Source: Eublepharis macularius
Taxonomy: Eukaryota; Chordata; Lepidosauria; Squamata; Eublepharidae
Assembly (NCBI RefSeq): GCF_028583425.1
Contig: NC_072791.1
Span: forward strand, 18,185,868 to 18,249,867
Direction: 5' to 3'
DNA: 64,000 bases
Shown: positions 35,055-45,507 of the stretch, in pieces
How positions within the stretch are numbered: position 1 is the stretch's first letter
Layout: every line of letters begins with the position of its first letter
The notes under the pieces: model-generated
What the model was told of the DNA's origin: nothing
Databases searched by the model: none
The model's input: only the letters and a program-made list of their open reading frames with translations
Made by a program: the position numbers and the translations under genes

Positions 35055-35272
35055 AACAACAGTGTGCTTATATAACGCCCTTCTAGACAGATTAGTGCCA
35101 CAGAGCTGTGAAGAAAGTCAGTGTTATTATTATCCCCATAATACAGCTGGGGAGCTGGGGCTGAGAGCTGGGGCTAACCCAAGGCCACCTTCTGAGCTCA
35201 GGGCAGTAGCGGGATTCGAACCAGCAGAGCGTTGATTTGTAGCCCAACTACTTAACTACTATGCTACAACAG
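35055..35272 (-). repeat. tRNA-derived SINE-like repeat (diverged), reversed
   Basis: The complement has a GTAGCATAGTAGTTAAGTAG head and a GGTTCGAATCCCGC B-box. The body has the GCTCTCAGCCCCAGC block seen in family-one SINEs. It is older than the other copies. Confidence 0.65.
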
Positions 35273-37645
35273 CAAAGGGTCTTTTATGGATATAAATTGT
35301 ACATTTGACTTCTTAGCGTCTTTCAAGTATGTTGATTTTAAATGAGTTTAAAAGTATGTTGATTTTAAATTCTCATTGTCCTTACCAAATTAAATTTCAA
35401 GCTTTCAATCATGTCATGAGCCAAAATGGGAATGTTATGATGTTCTGCCCCCGGCGCCCCCTCCGATGCCTCAGTGCTGGAGGCAATCACCGGGGTTGCC
35501 TCAGTGGAGGCGCAGGCCCTGAACATGATTTTCACACACGTGCTGCAGTGAACCTGTTTTTCTTGCCCTCCCATTTCACTTTAGCCCAGTGTTGTCTCTT
35601 TGGTGCAAGGCTCAGGGCGCTTCGAGCTCAACAGCAACCACAGAGCTCTCTTCAACCTTCTTGCCTGTGGGAAAAGAAACAGGAATTCCGAAGGCCAATT
35701 TAGATGTTACAGCTCCCAACAGAGGCTGCTTATGGCTGCTAAGTTGAGTCAACACACCACATGGCAGAAATAATTGTTCAAAGACTCTTGCACATCTGTG
35801 TACAGCATCTGCACACCATCCTTGTTATTCCTGAAGTTAGCCAAGCTGACTTTAAAAGTTCTGTCTGCCCCGATGTTCATAGGGCCATATGTTTCTAAAT
35901 TGTATACTGCAGCTGTTTTATCTTCTGTTCTTATTGTTGTTGACTTGGTGAAGTTCTAATGTTGTGTTTAGGGTCTCATAAAAGTGAATTGTGGTTTTTA
36001 AAATGCCTGTTACTTGCCTTATGGATTCAGTGACTCAAAAGGCAGAGAATAAATGTTTACATAAATAAAGAGAGTGAAATGTGGCCTGCCCAGAGATGAG
36101 GCATTTAAACCACACACCTGGCGGATGGAACATCAACATGGGTAAAGCTGTAGCCTTACGAGCTACACTAGATTGGGGGAGATCCACATTCAAATCTCCG
36201 TTCAGCCATGAGGCTCTCCATGTGCCCTTAGATAGCTCAGCTCTGATTTAGTACGTTTCTGGCACTCATCACTGCTATGAAATCACTACTGGCCATAGGA
36301 AAGCCACTTTCTTAGATTCACCCAGTATTTACAATAATCAGGCTTGCCAGAATTCCCATTATAGTGGGGAATTCCCTGCCCCCAGCTGTCCCCCCCCCAC
36401 TGCTGCTCATCTGGTTGGTAGAGAGGAAGAGGCACATGGAAAGGCCGGAGGCAGGCCTGAGGCCTGAGTGCGAAGTATGCACGCACCAACCCATTACTAT
36501 AAAATGATGTCATTTCTGGCATGATGCAGAGAGATGGGTCAACCTGGGGGCTGATTCTCTCAAAATCATCCCCAAATACTAAGTTTGGGGCTGATTTTTA
36601 GAGAATCAGCCCCCAGCGTGACCCAGCACTTCTCTGTTGTGCTAGAAATAATGTCATTTTCCGGTGATGTAGGAGCAGGTAAGTAGCTGCTGTCCCGTCC
36701 CCCAGTTTGGCCCCCAGGGAACTTGGTAATCTGGCAATAATATTAGCTAGTTGCCAGAGCCCCTTACTTTCTTGGTAGGAGGGGTGGGGGCCTGGCACTC
36801 ACCTTTTGGACTCCCTCGTGTGCACACAAACAGCATGCACACTCCTGGCGCAGTGTGATGACATCACTTCTGGGAGTGACATCATGTTGCAGGCTCCAGG
36901 AATGCTCCCATGCTTTGCACTGGGGTCTGCACAATGACATCTCTCTTGGGAATGTACCTGTTATGTACCAGGCCCTGGGAGGCCGGTTCCCCTGCCTTCC
37001 CCCCCACACTAGCCAGGGGAGTGGTGGTGGAGAGTGGAGGCTGGGGGTATCCCCTGGGGGATCAGCAACCCTAATATTAGCTTACCTCACAGGGTCACTG
37101 TATTGTGTGTATGAACAACTTTGAATGCTGAAAGTTCTGTATAGCTGCTAAATAGTATAATCTGAAATCTTTTCTAGTTATTTCGACTTGACCAAATCCA
37201 TAATTACACCTGCTCTTACTAGAGTTGCCGGGCCACCAGTGGGAGTGTGGGCTGGGGGCACGGGATGGGAGAAAAATAAATGAAAATAAGGTTCCGGCCT
37301 AGTTACCAGCATGTCACTTCTGTGGTACAACTTGGAAGTGACAATGGGTAGCTATAGGAATCGCAGAACTCTATGGTAAAACTCTGGTGCAGCTTTATGG
37401 AGCTCAGAGCAGCACTAGGCAACAGAGAAAACTACCTGGAGATTGCCTACCATAACAAGGTAAAGGTAAGCCTAGCTTTTACAGGTAAGGTTGTCAAGAG
37501 GCTTGGTGAAAAATGTCCTGTCCCTTTAATAGTCGTGGTGGTGGTGATGGTAGAAAATATGAACACGTCATAGTTGACTTACGATGACCATTGCTGGGGT
37601 TTTCAAGGCAAAAGACTAACAGAATGGGTTGCCATTGCCTGCCTC
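35273..37645. other. Intergenic DNA, nothing assigned
   Basis: No reading frame with a recognisable domain. Fragments at about 36340-37080 contain repeated GATGTCAT / AAGTGAC words and CC-rich blocks also seen at 20590-20860 and 41150-41460, suggesting one diverged repeat family of unknown type. Confidence 0.4.
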
Positions 37646-37950
37646 GGCAAAAGGGTTGCCAGATCCAGCATGGGAAATTTTTTGGAGATTTGAGGGTGGG
37701 GTTTGTGGAAGGGAAAAACCTTAGCAGGTTTTAATGCTGTAGAGTCCACCTTCCAAAACAGCCATTTTGTCCAGGGGAACTGATCTCTATCACCTGGAGA
37801 TCAATTGTAATTGCCTAAAGGTTGGCAACCCTTCTCTGCACCCCTGGACTTCTTTGGAGGTCTCATCCAATTTCCATCCAGGGCTTACATTGCTTAGCTT
37901 CCAAAATCAGATGAGACCAGGCTTGCCTGGGCTATCCAGGTTAGGGCAGT
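37540..37950 (-). repeat. 5S rRNA-derived SINE, reversed, split by another element
   Basis: The right part has ATTGCTTAGCTTCCAAAATC and GATGAGACCAGGC, matching the 5S-like head at 27572; the left part (GTTGACTTACGATGACC) matches the body at 27125. The middle 37651-37833 is foreign. Confidence 0.65.
37651..37833. mobile_element. GGTTGCCA-family element, best-preserved copy
   Basis: The ends are inverted (AAGGGTTGCC and GGCAACCCTT). The flanks CTCGGCAA (37643-37650) and CTCTGCAC (37834-37841) match at 6 of 8 positions, suggesting a hAT-like origin. It lies inside the 5S-derived SINE. Confidence 0.6.
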
Positions 37951-39464
37951 AGAGACTTAATGGAATGTTTTTTGCTGGGGGATATGATTTACCTCCATGC
38001 CGTGAAAAACTTCACTTGCCCATTCCCACAAATTAAACCTTGGGGACATGTTCCCCCTGGCCTGTGTTGTCCATCTGTGAGAGTACACATTACTGGACCT
38101 GGAGTCATGCTAGGACTACATTTCCCAGAATGCAATGAGGACACACTCACTGAGGAGAACAGAAAGAAACCTTAAGAAGGAATTTGTAGAAGGCTTCAGT
38201 CTCCATCTTGAAAGGGAATGGATTGGGTTAGCTGAGAAGACAGAGGAATATTTTTAAAAAGTGGGTCCCTCTCCTCATCTGCAGTCCAAAACGACTGTTA
38301 TTAATGCTGCTTTCCCTACATTTTGCACACATGTGCAAAATCATTACTTGCAGGGTAGGCTAATATAATATTAGGAGAAAACGGGAAAGAGAAAAAACTG
38401 TCTAAAAAGTGCTAATTACGGAATTTATGAGGTAAAAGCACTTCAAGATACTGTGACTGGCACATTTTAAAGTACAAGGGTCCTTTCCTTCAGAGGCATT
38501 GCAGAAATTATGAAGAAAAAGGGACCGCTGTCCTCTTTCACTCTGGCCACGGGGAGCTCTTTTCACCATGGAGAATGATTGCCTTCATAATACTATTTCC
38601 AGGGTGGAAAGTGGGACTGAGGGTGAAGCTAGGAGAGTGTGGTTTGGTTAAAGGCCACTAAAGTTTTCATGGCTGAAGTAAAATCTGAATCATATTTTCC
38701 TGACTCACAACTCAATTCTCTTTAATTCACACATTAAACCAGTGGTTCTCACACCATTTCCCATGTGCCAGCACACCAACTAGGTTTGCCAATGCTCAGG
38801 CTGGGCCTGGAGATCTGGAATTACAGCTGATCTCCAAATAACAGAGATCAGTTTCCCTGGAGAAAATGGCAACTTCAGAAGGTGGACTCTATGCCATCAC
38901 TTCCATGTGGAGATCCTTCTCCTCCTCAAACCCTGCACTCCCCAAGCTGTGCCCCCAAATCACCAGGGATTTCCCAAACCATATTTTGCAATCCTACCAA
39001 CATAAACACAAGACTCTCATGTTGGTTAGCCCTGAACCAACATTTTTTTTCATATTTAATATTTATAAATATGTAACATTAAGCAGCCAGCTATATTCAT
39101 GCCCATTTCACGCATTCTGCAGAGGCAAACCCAAAATTTGCTATCTAGCCTCTCAGAGCTTTCTTGTTTTAGCTCTGTTCCCTCCAGGCTTTGCAAGACT
39201 GCGGAGATCTACTTCTGCATCCTGATCCTCAGCTATGAGAACAACTTGCATTACCTTGCCTCTTAGAACAATGCATTTCTAGGATGAGCACAGCTTTCTG
39301 GACCCAAGGCAAGACTGGTGAAGCCACCTGGTTAACTGCTGGGGGCCTGCCAAATGACAGCTGTTAGAAGATCTCTTGGTGCTTATACTGTGCGAGTATA
39401 TACTTGAGTGTTCTTAATACTTAGTGATTTTTGTTTAAAACGTATAATTTCTTACGCTTCGCAG
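37951..39464. other. Intergenic DNA
   Basis: Contains a GGTTGCCA-family copy at about 38787-38990 (TTTGCCAATGCTCAGGCTGG, then GATCTCCAAATAACAGAGAT). Otherwise nothing assigned. Confidence 0.45.
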
Positions 39465-39540
39465 GGATTCCAGTATTTATAACTTGCTGAACATCCTGAA
39501 AGGCTCTGTTGCTAAAGAAGTGTTTATCCTCATATGACAG
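39465..39540 (+). other. Isolated exon-like segment of unknown origin
   Basis: 76 bases lie between a plausible acceptor (CTTACGCTTCGCAG) and a consensus donor (CAG|GTGAGT). One frame reads DSSIYNLLNILKGSVAKEVF and meets a stop near the end. No homology is recognised and no partner exon was found. It could be an exon of a non-coding transcript, a decayed gene, or chance. Confidence 0.3.
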
Positions 39541-39954
39541 GTGAGTTTTTCTCTATTTTACAAAATAGGATCATTTCAGGGTAGGAAATTTCTATGGTTT
39601 ATACTGCAGCTGTGTATTAAAGCAATTATTAAAGTGAGAAATGTTTTCACGTAGGATGGTCTCACTGAGGGGTTAGATTGCAAAACAAAAATATATCCAG
39701 ATTCCGTAGGTGGGTAGCTATGTTGGTCTGTAGTAGAACAGCAGGATTTGAGTCCAGTGGGACCTCAGAGACCAACTAGGTTTTCAGAGTAGAAGCTTTT
39801 GAGAGTCAGAGCTCCCTTCTTCAGACACAAGTAAAAATTGAGATCCCTGAGCCGTTTTATCCCAGCCAAAGATGGGTGGGGTGATGCCCTCTCTTGTCCA
39901 TTCCTACTCATGTCTGAAGAAGAGAGCTCCAACTCTTAAAAGTTTACACTCTGA

Positions 39955-40300
39955 AGGCCAAGCTACAAGTGACGCCTGACCCAGATTGGACACTTGTCAG
40001 CTTCCCTCACGTTTTGATGGGAAATGTAGGCATCCTGGTCTTGCAGCTTGGCTCTCCATTTAATTGAAGTTTACAGAGTGGCAGTCTATGGAAGGGAGAC
40101 CATGCGGTCAGGAGGGGAGTGCAGGCATCGGGCTCTCGCCAGGCGTCCCCCTTCCCCTTCGCTGGGTGTGTGGGGTTTCTGTAAACTTCAATTAAATGTA
40201 GAGCCAAGCTGTAAGACCAGGACACCTACATTTCCCATCAAAACTTGAGGGAAGCTGACAAGTGTCCAACCTGGGTCAGGCGTCACTTGTAGCTTGGCTC
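39955..40300. mobile_element. Fold-back element, GAGCCAAGC family, with large loop
   Basis: 346 bp. The outer arms match the family, and TGA lies on both sides (39952-39954 and 40301-40303). An inner pair of inverted blocks (AATTGAAGTTTACAGA and complement) surrounds a GC-rich loop (40085-40175) not found in other copies. Flanks join into a continuous interspersed repeat when the element is removed. Confidence 0.75.
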
Positions 40301-41989
40301 TGAAAATCTTATTGGTCTCTAAGGCGTCACTGGATGAAAATCCTGCCGATGCAGATTCCTGGCTCTGTTGTTCTTCAGCGAAAGATCTTGCTCTACCTTT
40401 CCTCTCCATGCTAGATTTTGTTCTGTGCATGAAGAGACATGTTTCATTCTCTGTGTGAAACATCCTGCTAGGTTCCTATGTATATTTCTGTCTGCTTTGG
40501 TTTGCAGATAATTTGTCTTTTCATATAAATGTTTGTATTCAATTGTTAGGTGTCAGTTGAAATTTGTAATATTATTTATAGAACCTCATTCCAGCGTGCG
40601 CTCAGGATTTTTTTTTTATTTGGGAGGCTGCAAAGTGAGCATGTTGTCAGTGCACCACAGAGACTTGGCATGCTCCCAGGCTGCAGAGGTTAGGGAGGCA
40701 CTTCCTGGATCTGCATAAATGCTCCTAACCCCTATGAGGATGGCACAGAAAGAACACAAGATGAGCCCTGCTGCGTCAGACCAGTGGTCTATCTAGTATA
40801 GCATCCTGTTTCATGCAGCCACCATTCAGTTGCTCTGGAGGGCTAATAAACAAGGCATATATGCCAAGGTCTTCCAATAATACTACATTCTAACACTGGT
40901 ACTCTGAGGTTTCCTGGGTTGCCTTAATTGGGTCAATGCCTTGGGGATGCTGAGCTGGGTAGAAAGTAGGATGGCGATAGCAGGAGTCCTCCCATTCCGG
41001 ACTGCCTGTTACCGGCTGCTGCTGGACAGCATGTTGGGGGAAAAAACAGTTGTGTGTGATTTGATGTCGTGCCAATGCTGCAAGACTCAGGGCACATTCA
41101 AGGCATTTCATTTATTTTAATTTATTTAAAACATTTTTATTCTGCTTTCCACTAGGGTTGCCAGCCCAGCACTGGTACCAGGAAGGAGATTACAGAGTAG
41201 AATCTACTAGATCAGTGTCACACTAACCCTGTGTCACTTCCAACATGACCTGGAAGTGATGTTATCATATTGGCATGATGCTTTAGGATCCACCTAAAAT
41301 TCTATGGTTAAACCATAGAGTTGAGGGTGAATCCTAGAGTGTCACATAACATAACGTTTGGTTTGCACTGGGTATGACATTGAAATGTCATTGTGACATG
41401 GATTTGGTAGGTCCCCACCTCCCACAATCTCCCGCCAGGTTCCCGTGTTGGGCTGGCAAACCGAGTGGAAAGGCAGCATACAAATATTTTAAATAAATAA
41501 AAAATACATTGGATATGTCCTGTGCTGGTTCACAAGAACAAGCAGCAGTCTTGAGGCACTTAAAAGACTATTCCAGCATAAAATCTTGTTAGTCTTTAAG
41601 GTGTCACAAGACTGCCATTTAGTTTGGCTACAACAAACTAACAGGCTACACCTGGAACAGGGTTTCCTGTGGCAGGGGAAGCAACAGTTAAGCTGCTTCT
41701 ATTGTTGGTGTTTGTTTGTACTCTGCCTTGAGTCTCAGTGAGAAAAGCAAACTATAAATGAAGCAAACAAATTTACGCGTGTTCTGTGGTCGTGCTGATG
41801 GAAGGTGTGGACAATTTTCATAAGAGGCTGAACCCAGATGGAAGAAATTTTTATTTAAAGGAGAGGGATTCTCAGTCAATAGTTCCTTGGTGAATACACC
41901 GGGAATCCTGCTTCTAAGAATTAAGGGTTTATTTCAGACTTTTCAGTCAGAAAAATTCTCCTTAACCTGCCATGCATTTCATGAGTTCA
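40301..41989. other. Intergenic DNA
   Basis: Holds the remainder of the GTGGCACC-type repeat (to about 40345), a LINE/SINE-like fragment with GAGTCTCAGTGAGAAAAGC (about 41720-41775, inverse of 24550) and unassigned sequence. Confidence 0.45.
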
Positions 41990-42200
41990 TGAACACATGA
42001 AGCTGCCTTATAGTGAATCAAACCATCTGTCCACCAAGGCCAGTATTATCGACTTATGCTTGCAGTGGCCCTTCAGGGTCTCAGGCAGAGGACTTTCACA
42101 TCCCCGACAACCTGATCTTTTGAACTGGAGATGTTGGAGGCTGAATCTACGATCTTCTGCATGCAACGCAGATGCTCTGCCACTTAGCCATGGCCCCTCC
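41990..42200 (-). repeat. tRNA-derived SINE, second family, reversed
   Basis: Starts GAACACATGAAGCTGCCTTA and ends with the complement of GGCCATGGCTAAGTGGCAGA; body words TCAGGGTCTCAGGCAGAG match 33300. Confidence 0.8.
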
Positions 42201-42774
42201 CCAAGAACAACGACCACAGCGTTAATGGTATTGCATTTATTTCCACACCAGGAACATAGCCAGAAATACATTCAACATTCTTGCCATACAGTAACACAAT
42301 ATACCTTCTGGTTGGTTGCATATTTGCAACAAGCAATCATATACTCCAAAAGCCAAATAACTATTTACAACTTGTTTCTCTAGGAAAGCCACTTGAATAT
42401 GCTCCGTTCTGAATATATTCCCAGCTACTATTATAGTGTTACTCCCAGCGATTATGAAGGTTTTGAAGTTATTTGTGTTCCAGTCCACAGTCCAGTCACA
42501 CCAAAGCATTCAGCTTTAGGCCCCACTGAATTCAATGGGGTGAATGTCTGAATAAGTGGCGCCTGATTCAGAAGTTCCTTTTTATCAAAGAGCCATGTCA
42601 GTGATTGGGACTTTTGAATGGTTAGATGTATTTCTTGTCAGTTTCATATCGGAGATGCTTTGGGCAAAATGGAATTTGTATCAGAGATGCTTTGGGAAAA
42701 ATGAAATTTAATCTGCCCTAGTCTTGGGACTAGCGTGTTACATTTATGCAAGATATGTGGAAAATACTGTTCAA

Positions 42775-43135
42775 TGGTTACAGAAATGGATTTACCAAAT
42801 GGAGCTGATGGGCAGTGGATTCAGGACAGACAAAAGGAAATACTTCCGTACACAATGAGTGATTAACATGTGGAATTTGTTGCTAGAGGATGCGGTGATG
42901 GCCGCAGGCATAGATGCCATTAAAAGAGATTTGACAGATTCATGGAGGATAGGTCTATCAGTGTCTACTAGTCATGGTGACAGTAAACCTCTGAATACCA
43001 GTGTGAGGAGGCAACAGCAAGGGAGACCTTGGCTACTCGGCCATGTTGTTGGCCCTCCAAAGTGTGAGATCAGATGCGCTGGACTAGATGGACCACAGGT
43101 CTGATTCAACACGGCTCTTCTTATGTTCCTGGCAC
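42775..43135 (+). repeat. CR1-type LINE 3' region
   Basis: Contains GACAGACAAAAGGAAATACT, GTGGAATTTGTTGCTAGAGG and GGACTAGATGGACCACAGGT, characteristic of sauropsid CR1 3' ends. No intact ORF. Confidence 0.65.
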
Positions 43136-43374
43136 ATTGTGATAAATTAGTACTTGATAAATGGTCCTTTGAGTGAATGAAGATGAACCAGTATAAGAGA
43201 TGACAACTTGCTGTGGTATATACAAGGCCATTTTGTTGAGGTGTCCATCTCGATTAAAAAGTTGGCTCACTGTGCAACCACAGAATGGCAAATTCTGTGC
43301 TACAGACCATGCGAAAAAGGACTGAAAACAGAATAACTGGTATTGTCATATCCTTGTATAAATGTTATGTTGTG

Positions 43375-43990
43375 GCCATATGAAGAACGTTGTTGTAAAG
43401 TTTTGGTCGCCACATCACAAACAGGTATTATCGAGATGACAAAAATGAAGGAAAGGACAACCAAAATGCTTAAGGGGTTAGAGTAACTCTTCTACAAGAA
43501 AAAACGATGGGAGTCTGAGGCTTTTGAATTCAGAGAAGAGATATCTAAAAGGGGAGGTGGGGAATGAGTGGTTTATAAGATTATGCATTGGGTAGAGAAA
43601 GTCGACACAGAGTATTTGCCTTTCTCTCTACCAGGTCTCATGAGCACCCAGTGAAGCTGATAAATCCATCAATGGCTATTAGCTACAATAACTAAATGGA
43701 ATTTTTATGTTCAGAGGAATAACTCTGAATAACAATGCTTGGCGGAAATGATAAGGGAGGCCTCGACCTTTGTGCCTTACTTGTAAGGGGCATCTTGGGG
43801 AGGGGTATCTGTTTGGCCACTATATGAAATGGGATGTTGGACTAGATAGGCCTTTGATTGATTCAGCATGTCTGTCCATATCAATTTATTTATTTACTTA
43901 TTTTATTTATAGTCCGCCTTTCTCACTGAGACTAAAGGCGGATTACACAGTGTAAGGCAACACAAACAGGACGAGACATCCAACAAACGA
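43375..43990 (+). repeat. Older CR1-type LINE 3' region and LINE-like tail
   Basis: Degenerate copy with AAAGTTTTGGTCGCCACATC, GGAAAGGACAACCAAAATGC and GGACTAGATAGGCCTTTGAT. A segment with ATAGTCCGCCTTTCTCACTG (from 43908) follows, shared with 24550. Confidence 0.6.
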
Positions 43991-45507
43991 GGCAACAGGA
44001 CTAGAAACGGTCTTCTAAGCTGATTGTCTTGTTAAGCAGCAAGAAGAATTTTACTGCTTTTCTATACTTGATCAGAAGAGGAAGCAGGGAAATGATAAAA
44101 TTCTCGTTGCATGAAAGGGGAGTGTGCATAAGTGTGTCAGATGTACACTGTATTTGCTCTCATCTGTATTTACCCTAAAACTGGGAGCTTATTTGGACAA
44201 ACACCTTAGTGGTGCGCTAGCCAAACGGAAAACCTTCTTGTGTCGGCTTCCAGCCTGTGGCAAGCTGACCACCTGAATTCACTTGTCATGTACAGGATTC
44301 CACTTTTGACACTCTGCTGCAAAGGCGTGAAACAACATTTGCAGCAGCATTTCAAAAGCTTGTTCGTTTACAATATGGTAGATACACAAGCACAACTTAC
44401 CACAGTATGGAAATGCCAAGCATGACTCTAGGTAAGGTTTTCATACAGCAGGCGACTACCCAAATGCATCCGATCTTGATATGAATTGGCGCACATAAAA
44501 CTCATCAAAAGTCACACTGACACTGTAACGTTTAGTTAAGAAGGTTCATAATAAAAAGGGATTTCTGAAGCAGTCCTCAGACATACTTTTTTGACACTTC
44601 AGTGCTCAGGTTGGGTTATATTCACAGTGATGCCAGCACAACACCATTCAGAAAGGCGTTACGATACAACTACTGCAGGAAATTCTACATAGGTTTGTTG
44701 GTGCAAACGTTTAGGACTGAGCTATAAACGGCTTTACTTTAATTCCTATTACCTGTTTAACTGAGCTATTGAGTGGACTGATAATGCTGAAAATCTGTAT
44801 ATATACATTTCCCTGTCAGAGATGCTGAGCTTTTTAAAAGAAGACGCGAAATGCTACCCTATTTCCAAACTGGAAAAGAAGAATAAGCATTATTATTATT
44901 TCTTTTTGGTCTATGTTGTTTTAAAATGATCCCGAAATGCATCTATTGCTTTCTAAAATAATGAAAATATATATATTTTTTCATAAGATAGCAGCAGAAA
45001 TACAGTTAAAAAAATAAATCTAAAAAAGGAAATATGTTTTTTTTTCTCCCAGCAATAGCTTCCTACTATTTTCTGCATTCAATTTAGGACAAAATCATTG
45101 CTGTTTTCTCAAATGCTTGTGTTTACCGTCTTGTCCAGTCATCGTTCCACTAAATAGGCATGAAGAAAGAACGTTTCTCAGGCAATTAGCAGAAATGATA
45201 TCTCTTGGCTTCATTAGCGCTACAATCACCTTTTATCAGTAGTCTGGTTGGTTTGTTTACTTACATATCCCATGCAATAACTGTCTTTGTTATGAACTAT
45301 TTCCCAACTCTGTAATGAGCTTGAAAATACTATTGTAGCACAAAACATTTCTTTCATCATTTTAAAGCATTTAAACAACATTCCATTTTTTCTAGAAAGA
45401 AGACAATATTTTTTGGTTATTTTTAAAGGTTTTTGGTTATTTTTAAAGGTTTTTTTCCCCATTATCTTATTTTTGTATGTATGACTGAATACTGAGAAGA
45501 AACCCAC
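43991..45507 (-). other. AHNAK2 3' flank / probable 3' UTR
   Basis: AT-rich, gene-free DNA downstream of the AHNAK2 stop on the minus strand. A short tandem duplication TTTTTGGTTATTTTTAAAGG lies at about 45411-45452. No clear AATAAA was found on the minus strand next to the stop, so the transcript end is undefined. Confidence 0.45.

Noticed and set aside
35329..35703. Plus-strand frame of 124 codons in the intergenic region
   Set aside because: No recognisable domain, no splice context and no start context beyond chance; treated as random.
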